Positions 53,325 to 64,000 of a stretch of 64,000 bases of DNA are shown here, one piece after another. Within the stretch, counting starts at the first letter, position 1; every line of letters starts with the position of its first letter. The notes beneath the pieces are model-generated. The model ran no database searches. It saw nothing but the letters and a program-made list of their open reading frames with translations, and had not been told where the DNA came from. Location of the stretch: the NCBI RefSeq assembly GCF_042847215.1, contig NZ_AP031500.1:1240001-1304000 (forward strand), in the 5' to 3' direction. Made by a program: the position numbers and the translations under genes. Origin of the DNA: Gilvimarinus japonicus. GTDB taxonomy: Bacteria; Pseudomonadota; Gammaproteobacteria; Pseudomonadales; Cellvibrionaceae.

Positions 53325-55247
53325 ATGGGTAAGATTATTGGCATTGACTTGGGTACCACTAACTCGTGTGTAGCCATTCTAGAAGGCGATAAAGCTAAAG
53401 TAATTGAAAACGCCGAAGGCGATCGCACCACACCGTCGATCGTGGCGTTTACCAATGATGATGAAGTGCTGGTGGGACAGAGCGCCAAACGCCAGGCCGT
53501 GACCAACCCGCACAACACTTTGTACGCGGTTAAGCGTTTGATTGGCCGTAAGTTTAAAGACGATGTTGTGCAAAAAGACATCAAGATGGTGCCTTACAAA
53601 ATTGTTGCCGCTGATAATGGCGACGCTTGGGTTGAAACCAAAGGCGACAAAAAAGCACCACCACAAATCTCAGCTGAAGTGCTGAAGAAAATGAAGAAAA
53701 CCGCCGAGGATTACCTGGGCGAAGCGGTGACCGAGGCGGTTATTACGGTTCCTGCCTACTTTAATGATTCGCAGCGCCAGGCAACAAAAGACGCCGGTAA
53801 AATTGCGGGCTTGGATGTTAAACGCATTATTAACGAGCCTACCGCAGCGGCGCTAGCCTACGGTATGGATCAGAAAAAAGGCGACCGCACCATTGCTGTT
53901 TACGACTTGGGTGGCGGTACCTTTGATATTTCAATTATCGAAATTGCCGACGTTGATGGCGAGCACCAGTTTGAAGTGCTGTCCACCAACGGTGACACCT
54001 TCTTGGGTGGTGAAGACTTTGACTTGGTGCTGATTAACTATTTGGCGGCCGAGTTCAAAAAAGAGCAGGGCATTGACTTGCACAATGATCCTTTGGCTTT
54101 GCAGCGCCTGAAAGAGGCCGCCGAGAAAGCCAAGATTGAGTTGTCGTCTAGTCAGCAAACTGAGGTGAACCTACCGTACATTACGGCCGATAACACCGGC
54201 CCTAAGCACTTGGTGGTTAAGTTGTCTCGCGCCAAGCTTGAGTCTTTGGTGGAAGATCTGGTAACTCGTTCACTCGAGCCGGTAAAAATGGCCATTAAGG
54301 ATGCTGGCGTTTCGGCTAGCGATATCAGCGATGTTATTCTGGTGGGCGGTCAAACCCGTATGCCAATGGTACAAAAAGCGGTTGCTGACTTCTTTGGTAA
54401 AGAGCCACGCAAAGACGTAAACCCAGATGAGGCGGTGGCCATGGGTGCGGCGATTCAGGGTGCTGTATTGTCTGGTGACGTAAAAGACGTACTGTTGTTG
54501 GATGTAACGCCTCTGACCTTGGGTATTGAGACTATGGGTGGTGTGGCGACACCATTGATTGAGAAAAACACCACGATCCCGACGAAAAAGTCACAGGTGT
54601 TCTCAACGGCCGAAGACAACCAAACCGCGGTAACGATTCACGTGGTGCAGGGTGAGCGCAAGCAGTCGTCGCAGAACAAATCTTTGGGCCGCTTTGATTT
54701 GGCTGATATTCCGCCAGCGCCACGGGGCATGCCTCAGGTAGAGGTAACCTTTGATATTGACGCTAACGGTATTCTGAACGTGAGCGCCAAAGATAAGGCC
54801 ACTGGTAAAGAACAGTCTATCGTTATTAAAGCCTCTTCGGGCTTGTCTGACGATGAAATCGAATCAATGGTGCAGGATGCTGAAGCTAACGCCGAAGCGG
54901 ATAAGAAATTTGAGCAGCGTGTCACTACTCGTAATACGCTAGAAGGCTTGATGCACGCGACGCAAAAAACCTTAACCGAAGCGGGCGACAAAGCCACAGA
55001 GGAAGAGAAAGCGGCGATTGAGGCGGCCATTGCTGAAGCTGAAGAAGCGGTTAAAGGTGATGACGTAGAAGCCATGGAAGCGGCGACGACGAAGTTGACC
55101 GAAGTTTCTGGCTCATTGGCGCAAAAGATGTATGCCGAGCAGCAGGGTGAGGCCGGCGGTGAGCAGGCCGCAGGTGACAGTCAGCAGGATGACGATGGCG
55201 CTGTCGATGCGGAGTTTGAAGAAGTAAAAGAAGACGATAAGAAATAA
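53325..55247 (+). CDS. dnaK: Chaperone DnaK (Hsp70)
   Basis: A 640-residue Hsp70. The ATPase domain starts GKIIGIDLGTTNSCVAILEG and has the phosphate motif VYDLGGGTFDISII; the linker region is DVLLLDVTPLTLGIETMGG; the substrate domain and lid follow, ending in a flexible acidic tail (FEEVKEDDKK). It binds exposed hydrophobic peptides in an ATP cycle with DnaJ and GrpE. AGGAG precedes the ATG. It is preceded by its own sigma32 promoter and followed by a 12-bp hairpin before dnaJ. Confidence 0.98.
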   Translation: MGKIIGIDLGTTNSCVAILEGDKAKVIENAEGDRTTPSIVAFTNDDEVLVGQSAKRQAVTNPHNTLYAVKRLIGRKFKDDVVQKDIKMVPYKIVAADNGDAWVETKGDKKAPPQISAEVLKKMKKTAEDYLGEAVTEAVITVPAYFNDSQRQATKDAGKIAGLDVKRIINEPTAAALAYGMDQKKGDRTIAVYDLGGGTFDISIIEIADVDGEHQFEVLSTNGDTFLGGEDFDLVLINYLAAEFKKEQGIDLHNDPLALQRLKEAAEKAKIELSSSQQTEVNLPYITADNTGPKHLVVKLSRAKLESLVEDLVTRSLEPVKMAIKDAGVSASDISDVILVGGQTRMPMVQKAVADFFGKEPRKDVNPDEAVAMGAAIQGAVLSGDVKDVLLLDVTPLTLGIETMGGVATPLIEKNTTIPTKKSQVFSTAEDNQTAVTIHVVQGERKQSSQNKSLGRFDLADIPPAPRGMPQVEVTFDIDANGILNVSAKDKATGKEQSIVIKASSGLSDDEIESMVQDAEANAEADKKFEQRVTTRNTLEGLMHATQKTLTEAGDKATEEEKAAIEAAIAEAEEAVKGDDVEAMEAATTKLTEVSGSLAQKMYAEQQGEAGGEQAAGDSQQDDDGAVDAEFEEVKEDDKK

Positions 55248-55273
55248 GTCGAGCCCTTTTGCTGATTTAACCT

Positions 55274-55305
55274 ACATAAATGCGGGCCTCGGTCCGCATT
55301 TATGT
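55274..55305 (+). terminator. 12-bp hairpin between dnaK and dnaJ
   Basis: ACATAAATGCGG (55274-55285) pairs perfectly with CCGCATTTATGT (55294-55305), loop 8 nt. The sequence after it (ATCGCAACTT) is not T-rich, so it is more likely a partial terminator or a stabilising hairpin that sets the DnaK:DnaJ ratio. Confidence 0.6.
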
Positions 55306-55342
55306 ATCGCAACTTACTTGAAATAACTGGATACACAAACGC

Positions 55343-56482
55343 ATGGCAAAGCGCGATTATTACGAAGTTCTCGGTGTGTCGAAAGGCGTCTCGGCGCAGG
55401 ACCTAAAAAAGGCCTACCGCCGGGTTGCAATGAAGCATCACCCGGATCGCAACCCCGGTGACAAAGCATCGGAAGATAAATTTAAAGAGGCCAGCGAGGC
55501 CTACGAGATTTTATCCGACGATCAAAAGCGCGCCGCCTACGATCAGTTCGGCCACGCTGGTGTCGATGGCAACTCTGGTATGGGTGGCGGCGGTGCTGGC
55601 GCCGGTGGTTTTGGCAACTTCAGTGATATTTTTGGCGATGTGTTTGGCGATATATTTGGCGGCGCCGGTGGTGGTCGCGCGCGTGGTGGTCCGGCACGCG
55701 GCTCCGATCTGCGCTACACCTTGGATTTATCGCTAGAAGATGCGGTGCGTGGGGCGCAGGTACAAATTAAGGTGCCAACGCTCGCGCACTGTGGTACTTG
55801 CGATGGTTCGGGCGCTAAGCCTGGCAGTAAGCCGGTGAGTTGTTCCACCTGTGGTGGTATTGGGCAGGTGCGTATGCAGCAGGGCTTCTTCTCTGTGCAG
55901 CAAGCTTGTCCTACCTGCCATGGCCGCGGTACGACCATTTCGGACCCCTGTGGTAACTGTCATGGGCAAGGGCGCGTCGAAGAGACCAAAACCCTGTCTG
56001 TTAAAGTGCCGCCGGGTGTCGATACCGGTGATCGCATTCGCCTATCTGGTGAAGGTGAGGCTGGGGCGGAAGGTGGCCCTTCTGGTGATTTGTATGTACA
56101 GATCAACGTTAAAGAGCATGAAATCTTCCAGCGCGACGGGCGCGATTTATATTGCGAAGTACCTATCGATTTTGTGCAGGCGACGCTGGGCGGTGAAATT
56201 GAAGTTCCGACGCTGGATGGTCGGGTCAAGCTCAAAGTACCTGCCGAGACGCAGACTGGCAAGCTGTTCCGTTTGCGCGGTAAAGGGGTTGCCCCGGTGC
56301 GTGGCGGTGGTGCAGGTGATTTAATGTGCCGTGTTGTGCTGGAGACGCCGGTGAACCTAACGGCGAAACAAAAAGACTTGCTTGAGCAATTTCAAGGCAC
56401 CATGGAAAACGGCAAGCATTCGCCGCGTCAAAAAAGCTGGTTTGATGGCATGCGAAGCTTTTTTGGCGATATGAAAATATAA
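55343..56482 (+). CDS. dnaJ: Co-chaperone DnaJ (Hsp40)
   Basis: A 379-residue type I Hsp40. The J domain (about 1-70) has the HPD motif in MKHHPDRNPGD. A Gly/Phe-rich region (about 75-115) follows. The zinc domain has four CxxCxGxG repeats (CGTCDGSG, CSTCGGIG, CPTCHGRG, CGNCHGQG). The C-terminal substrate domains complete it. It stimulates the DnaK ATPase and delivers clients. The gene is last in the heat-shock unit and ends before an intrinsic terminator. Confidence 0.98.
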   Translation: MAKRDYYEVLGVSKGVSAQDLKKAYRRVAMKHHPDRNPGDKASEDKFKEASEAYEILSDDQKRAAYDQFGHAGVDGNSGMGGGGAGAGGFGNFSDIFGDVFGDIFGGAGGGRARGGPARGSDLRYTLDLSLEDAVRGAQVQIKVPTLAHCGTCDGSGAKPGSKPVSCSTCGGIGQVRMQQGFFSVQQACPTCHGRGTTISDPCGNCHGQGRVEETKTLSVKVPPGVDTGDRIRLSGEGEAGAEGGPSGDLYVQINVKEHEIFQRDGRDLYCEVPIDFVQATLGGEIEVPTLDGRVKLKVPAETQTGKLFRLRGKGVAPVRGGGAGDLMCRVVLETPVNLTAKQKDLLEQFQGTMENGKHSPRQKSWFDGMRSFFGDMKI

Positions 56483-56499
56483 GCCAAAACTAGAAATGT

Positions 56500-56526
56500 A
56501 AAAGGCGGCGCAAGCCGCCTTTTTTG
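56500..56526 (+). terminator. Intrinsic terminator after dnaJ
   Basis: AAAAGGCGGC (56500-56509) pairs with GCCGCCTTTT (56514-56523), loop GCAA, running into six T. It ends the grpE-dnaK-dnaJ unit ahead of the rrn promoters. Confidence 0.94.
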
Positions 56527-56612
56527 TGTCTGTAGTTTGGGTATTTGTTTGGTCGGTTTTTGCGCGATTTAGGTGGTGTTAAAGAAAGTGTAAAAATAAT
56601 GTGATTTGGGGC

Positions 56613-56640
56613 TTGTGCGATTCGGATTGGTGCGTATAAT
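56613..56640 (+). promoter_or_regulatory. rrn promoter P1
   Basis: -35 TTGTGC (56613-56618), 16-base spacer, -10 TATAAT (56635-56640), then a GCGCC discriminator, typical of rRNA promoters under stringent control. Confidence 0.8.
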
Positions 56641-56725
56641 GCGCCCCTCTTTCGCAGGAAAGGACGGGTGGCAAGGCCTTAGGTCGAGCTTTCCGGGGTT
56701 GTAAAAACTTTAGTTAAAATAAGGG

Positions 56726-56753
56726 TTTACAAGCAAAAGTTGATGTGTATAAT
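56726..56753 (+). promoter_or_regulatory. rrn promoter P2
   Basis: -35 TTTACA (56726-56731), 16-base spacer, -10 TATAAT (56748-56753), followed by GCGCATC. Confidence 0.8.
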
Positions 56754-56872
56754 GCGCATCTCTCGAGGCAGGGGTAACAACAACTGCTTCGGTTCTGATC
56801 TTACGGTTGCGGGCAGGTTTATCGTCTTGTAAATCAACTTAAGGTCAGCGGCAAAAACTTTTAAAAAAGTGC

Positions 56873-56900
56873 TTGCCAAAACGAATTTGGTGCGTATAAT
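56873..56900 (+). promoter_or_regulatory. rrn promoter P3
   Basis: -35 TTGCCA (56873-56878), 16-base spacer, -10 TATAAT (56895-56900), followed by TCGCATC. It is about 230 bases before 16S. A boxA-like TTCTTTAA follows at about 56938-56945, for antitermination. Confidence 0.8.
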
Positions 56901-57131
56901 TCGCATCCCACGGTTTGAGGCTCAGCCCTCGCCGAGTTCTTTAAAAAGCAGATCAAGCAATGCGTGTGGGCACTTGCGAAGTCGATGTGGCAACACTATA
57001 TATCGAATGCAAGTGACTCGTACAATTCATTAAATGACTTCGGTCATTGAAAGAAATACGTTCATGAGTATTTGAGCAAAGTTTTACAATCTTTGATGTA
57101 TCCCTTCGGGGAATAAAGGTTGCGATAGATT

Positions 57132-58667
<1,536 letters not shown>

Positions 58668-58929
58668 AACGATGTGCCCATCACTTTGTAAGTGCTCACA
58701 CGCATTGCTTGATCGAAAGAAAGCATGATATCTGCAAGCTACTGGCCTGGCTGCAAGTTACTTCAGCGCGAGCTGGTAAGGTTGCAGTGAGATAGGTAAT
58801 GTCGGTTAAACGCCGAGATTTTTGTGGTTGGCAAGGCGCGCGCCGGAGCAAGCGAAGGAGTTTACATTGGTAAATGACTGAGCGAGCGACAAGTGCAACG
58901 CAGCCAAGCGCAAAAAGATCAAGTTTAAT
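58668..58929. other. First part of 16S-23S spacer
   Basis: About 260 bases between 16S and the first tRNA-like sequence. It includes the RNase III-type pairing partners of 16S (the GCATTGCTTGATCGAAAGAAAG area matches the AAGCAATGCG stretch before 16S at about 56957) and a stem GTTTAC/GTAAAT near 58858-58876. No gene. Confidence 0.6.
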
Positions 58930-59020
58930 AGGCCTGTAGCTCAGCTGGTTAGAGCGCACCCCCCTCTTTATTGATAAGAAGTGGGTGAGGTCGGCAGTTC
59001 AAGTCTGCCCGTACCGTGCA
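58930..59020 (+). pseudogene. Degenerate extra tRNA-Ile copy with altered anticodon arm
   Basis: The first ~30 bases (AGGCCTGTAGCTCAGCTGG and on) and the TpsiC half (GTGAGGTCGGCAG to GTCTGCCC) are identical to the intact tRNA-Ile at 59055. The anticodon arm is about 14 bases longer (CCCCCTCTTTATTGATAAGAAGTGG in two blocks replaces CCCTGATAAGG), and the 3' acceptor strand reads GTACCGTGCA instead of AGGCCTACCA, so the acceptor stem cannot pair and CCA is lost. It is very unlikely to work as a tRNA. It could be a rearranged duplicate or a consensus error between rrn copies. Confidence 0.75.
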
Positions 59021-59054
59021 CTCCGGCTTAGGTTTAATCGTTAGAAAAGACTAA

Positions 59055-59131
<77 letters not shown>

Positions 59132-59136
59132 ATAAT

Positions 59137-59212
59137 GGGGCTATAGCTCAGCTGGGAGAGCGCCTGGTTTGCATCCAGGAGGTCTGCGGTTCGATCCCGC
59201 ATAGCTCCACCA
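59137..59212 (+). tRNA. alaT: tRNA-Ala (TGC)
   Basis: A 76-nt tRNA starting GGGGCTATAGCTC and ending GCTCCACCA, anticodon TGC in TTTGCATC, T-loop GGTTCGATCC. It follows tRNA-Ile after 5 bases. Confidence 0.97.
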
Positions 59213-59300
59213 TTCTTACGGATATCATTGCTTGGTTTGACGAGAAGTCAGAAACATAATGTTTTGCGAAAAGACATTATCTTCCTGATTTAACATCAGA

Positions 59301-59312
59301 TGCTCTTTAACA
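59301..59312 (+). promoter_or_regulatory. boxA antitermination site in rrn spacer
   Basis: TGCTCTTTAACA matches the rRNA boxA bound by NusB-S10 as RNA. It lies about 110 bases before 23S. Confidence 0.85.
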
Positions 59313-59422
59313 AGATGAATTAAGTTGTAATAAATTGCTGATTAAAGGACGACTTGTGTATCTCTACACAAAAAGTCCGGCGAATTTATCATGTCGTAAC
59401 AAATCAGTCGCTTGTGTTATAT

Positions 59423-62307
<2,885 letters not shown>

Positions 62308-62487
62308 ATAACAGAAACGACTGATGGGTTACGAAAGTAACGTGATACATCATCGGACTTGAGTGAGACATACACAGACTGTCCTCAGCACCTTATAGAG
62401 TAAAAAGCAGCTTAATTCATCACCCTATTTGATTGTGTCAGTAGGCTCTCCCTCGGGAGGTAACACCGAAATCCAATCATACCTGTT

Positions 62488-62605
62488 TGCTTGACGACCA
62501 TAGCGAATTGGAACCACCTGATCCCATTCCGAACTCAGTAGTGAAACGATTCAGCGCCGATGGTAGTGTGGGGATTCCCCATGTGAGAGTAGGTCATCGT
62601 CAAGC
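62488..62605 (+). rRNA. rrf: 5S ribosomal RNA
   Basis: About 118 nt. It begins TGCTTGACGACCATAGCG and ends GGTCATCGTCAAGC, which pair as the terminal stem; the middle has CCACCTGATCCCATTCCGAA and GAACTCAG, which are universal. It follows 23S by 180 bases. Confidence 0.96.
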
Positions 62606-62614
62606 TTCTAATCT

Positions 62615-62648
62615 AAACGCCCTGTAGGTTATCCTGCAGGGCGTTTTT
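62615..62648 (+). terminator. Intrinsic terminator of the rrn operon
   Basis: AAACGCCCTGTAGG (62615-62628) pairs with CCTGCAGGGCGTTT (62633-62646), with one G-T pair, loop TTAT, running into five T (62644-62648). Confidence 0.94.
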
Positions 62649-63581
62649 CTTGTCTGGGTTTTATCCACGTTAAGTGGTGCTTGCCGATGGCCTACGGTCA
62701 TAGTGATGAGCGCCTTCCGTGGCGCTCTCGACAACGGCTCCTGCGTTGTTCTACTACCCCACATCCATGTGGTTAACCCTACGGGTAGCCTCTGTCTATC
62801 CCAATTTGCTCCAGACAAATTGGTCAAGCTTCTCAATAAAACACCCCATCCGGGAATCACTCGCCCTTCCATGGGCTCGGCCTTCGGCCAGCTACCGCCG
62901 TGCTAATCGGCGCCCGGCCGATTAGTCCAGGTGGGTTGTTTATTTAGAATACGATGAAAAACTGTCCCTACCTCCACGCAGTGCCATTTGGGCGCAAAGC
63001 ACTCGCTGCACTCATGGGGCCTGCTAAAAGCCCATGTTCCGGACAGGTTTTTGTTCCTGCAAAACCTGCATACATGACGTCCCTGTCAATAAGGAGCCAG
63101 GTTAGGGCGCGAATGCGAGCTCCCTTGGTAAGCTACTCTAGGTGATCTTGCTACCCTGAAAATACTCTGTTGCTTAAATTCTCAGTTTTTTAAATCTTTA
63201 ACGCTTTAAGTAGGTGCCAATATGACTTGTCAGATAGTGGATTTCGCTGCCCCAGCCGTCTAGTCTGGCTGAAACCTACAATCGAAACGCGAAAAAATCA
63301 CCATATTCGATGATGCCTTTTTAAAGCTGCTTCAAATAGTTAATGTGACTATGTAAAGAAGTGCCAACTTCTGCCAAGTCTGGTGGCTTGGCATAGGTAT
63401 TTTGCTGTGGCTTGCTATACTCTGGCGGTCGATTTATAGCGGTTGGCAAGGCTCTCCAAACACGCTAAAGTGTGTTATTGAATATAAAAAGAGTCTTACA
63501 TATAAAATATTCGTTAGAGTATCAGCTGGGTGGAGCCCATATAACGACCGTTTAGCTGAACCAATCTATGGGAGAATAATA
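62649..63581. other. Gene-free region after rrn operon, palindrome-rich then AT-rich
   Basis: About 930 bases without a supported gene. From 62665 to 63125 it is packed with short inverted repeats (see 62665-63068). From about 63140 to 63580 it is AT-richer and unremarkable, and should hold the promoter of the isomerase gene. Open frames of 60-90 residues on both strands have no family features and overlap the palindromes, so they are not called. Confidence 0.7.
62665..63068. repeat. Cluster of about eleven short inverted repeats
   Basis: Stems seen in order: CCAC/GTGG (62665-62677); ATGGCC/GGTCAT (62687-62701); GAGCGCC/GGCGCTC (62708-62727); ACAACG/CGTTGT (62731-62749); CCACAT/ATGTGG (62759-62772); ACCC/GGGT (62776-62786); CCAATTTG/CAAATTGG (62801-62823); GCCC/GGGC (62863-62876); GGCC/GGCC (62879-62889); CTAATCGG/CCGATTAG (62903-62925); CATGGG/CCCATG (63013-63036); CAGGTTTT/AAAACCTG (63044-63068). 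Each is complete in 11-25 bases. The stems differ in sequence, so this is not a simple tandem repeat. Confidence 0.75.
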
Positions 63582-64000
63582 GTGAAGATGATCAAAGGTC
63601 CCGCTTTGTTTCTGGCTCAGTTTGCCGGTGATGAAGCGCCGTTTAATACCCTCGAAAATATTGCCAAATGGGCTGGTGGCCTCGGTTTTAAAGGCGTCCA
63701 GATGCCGTCGTGGGACAAGCGTTTGTTTGATTTAGAGCGTGCCGCCAGCGATTTAGATTACTGCAAAGAGGTAACTGAGACTCTCGCTAAATATGGTTTG
63801 GAGTTGACCGAGTTGTCGACTCACCTGCAGGGCCAGTTAGTGGCGGTGCATCCAGTCTACGATGAGATGTTTGATATCTTTGCCCCCGAGCACTTACATG
63901 GTAAGCCCGAGGAGCGTCAAAAGTGGGCTGTTGACCAGCTGTATTTAGCTGCCAAGGCCAGTAAGAACTTTGGCTTAAAAGCCCATGCTACTTTTTCTGG
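63582..64000 (+). CDS. Sugar phosphate isomerase/epimerase (5' part, runs off the window)
   Basis: The first 139 residues of a TIM-barrel protein of the xylose isomerase-like (AP endonuclease family 2) group. It begins MKMIKGPALFLAQFAGDEAPFNTLENIAKWAGGLGFKGVQMPSWDKRLFDL, then ELTELSTHLQGQLVAVHPVYDE, a pattern common in sugar catabolic clusters of Bacteroidetes and Gammaproteobacteria. GTG at 63582 has GGGAG 7 bases upstream; an ATG at 63588 is also possible. The frame is open to the right edge. The family isomerises or epimerises sugars or polyols, often with a partner oxidoreductase; the substrate is unknown. Confidence 0.85.
   Translation, partial: MKMIKGPALFLAQFAGDEAPFNTLENIAKWAGGLGFKGVQMPSWDKRLFDLERAASDLDYCKEVTETLAKYGLELTELSTHLQGQLVAVHPVYDEMFDIFAPEHLHGKPEERQKWAVDQLYLAAKASKNFGLKAHATFS

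Noticed and set aside
62703..63145. Open frames of 63-90 residues after the rrn operon
   Set aside because: They run through the palindrome cluster, lack ribosome-binding sites and show no recognisable protein pattern.

Overview
The window looks like chromosomal DNA of a marine or sediment gammaproteobacterium of the Cellvibrionales type (Saccharophagus, Simiduia, Cellvibrio or Teredinibacter relatives). The pointers are secreted glycoside hydrolases with polyserine linkers and CBM6 modules, large TonB-dependent receptors, GlyGly-CTERM tails, a Pseudomonas-type Fur, and the core order smpB, ratA, ratB, bamE, fur, recN, grpE, dnaK, dnaJ. The genus assignment is inference. No insertion sequence, prophage or CRISPR array was seen.

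Layout. 1-2711: end of a thioesterase gene, a small membrane protein, and two tandem secreted cyclophilins with GlyGly-CTERM tails. 2819-5872: a YdiJ-type FAD/Fe-S dehydrogenase. 6329-19480: a polysaccharide locus with a GH18-like protein, a GH3 beta-glucosidase, two related GH5 enzymes, a TonB-dependent receptor and a membrane-bound AraC-type regulator; beta-glucan is the likely substrate by inference. 19522-22420: a PL3 pectate lyase with a ricin-type lectin domain and a Bcr/CflA exporter. 22472-30439: urea transporter urtABCDE with allophanate hydrolase atzF. A sigma54 promoter and NtrC-like sites lie upstream of atzF, and a possible structured leader lies upstream of urtA. 30869-34181: small lipoproteins and a Met/His-rich outer-membrane barrel. 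34247-40662: a TonB receptor, a lipoprotein sulfatase and an NSS transporter. 41094-56482: the housekeeping and heat-shock neighbourhood, interrupted by an NSS transporter and by a three-gene signalling module (hybrid kinase, receiver, HPt-REC-REC-GGDEF). 56527-62650: a complete rrn operon with three promoters, a broken extra tRNA-Ile, tRNA-Ile, tRNA-Ala, 23S, 5S and a terminator. 62650-63581: palindrome-rich DNA without a gene. 63582-64000: start of a sugar isomerase/epimerase gene.

How the genes fit together. The GH5/GH3/TonB cluster resembles a proteobacterial glycan-utilisation locus: secreted or surface GH5 enzymes cut polymer, the receptor imports oligomers, and GH3 releases glucose. 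The urt-atzF block joins urea import to the last step of ATP-dependent urea or guanidine breakdown, but no carboxylase or urease is present. The heat-shock block carries textbook sigma32 promoters, and recN has a LexA box.

Coordinates of sites were counted by eye. Start codons were chosen from ribosome-binding sites, signal peptides and family length, and several differ from the longest possible reading frame.
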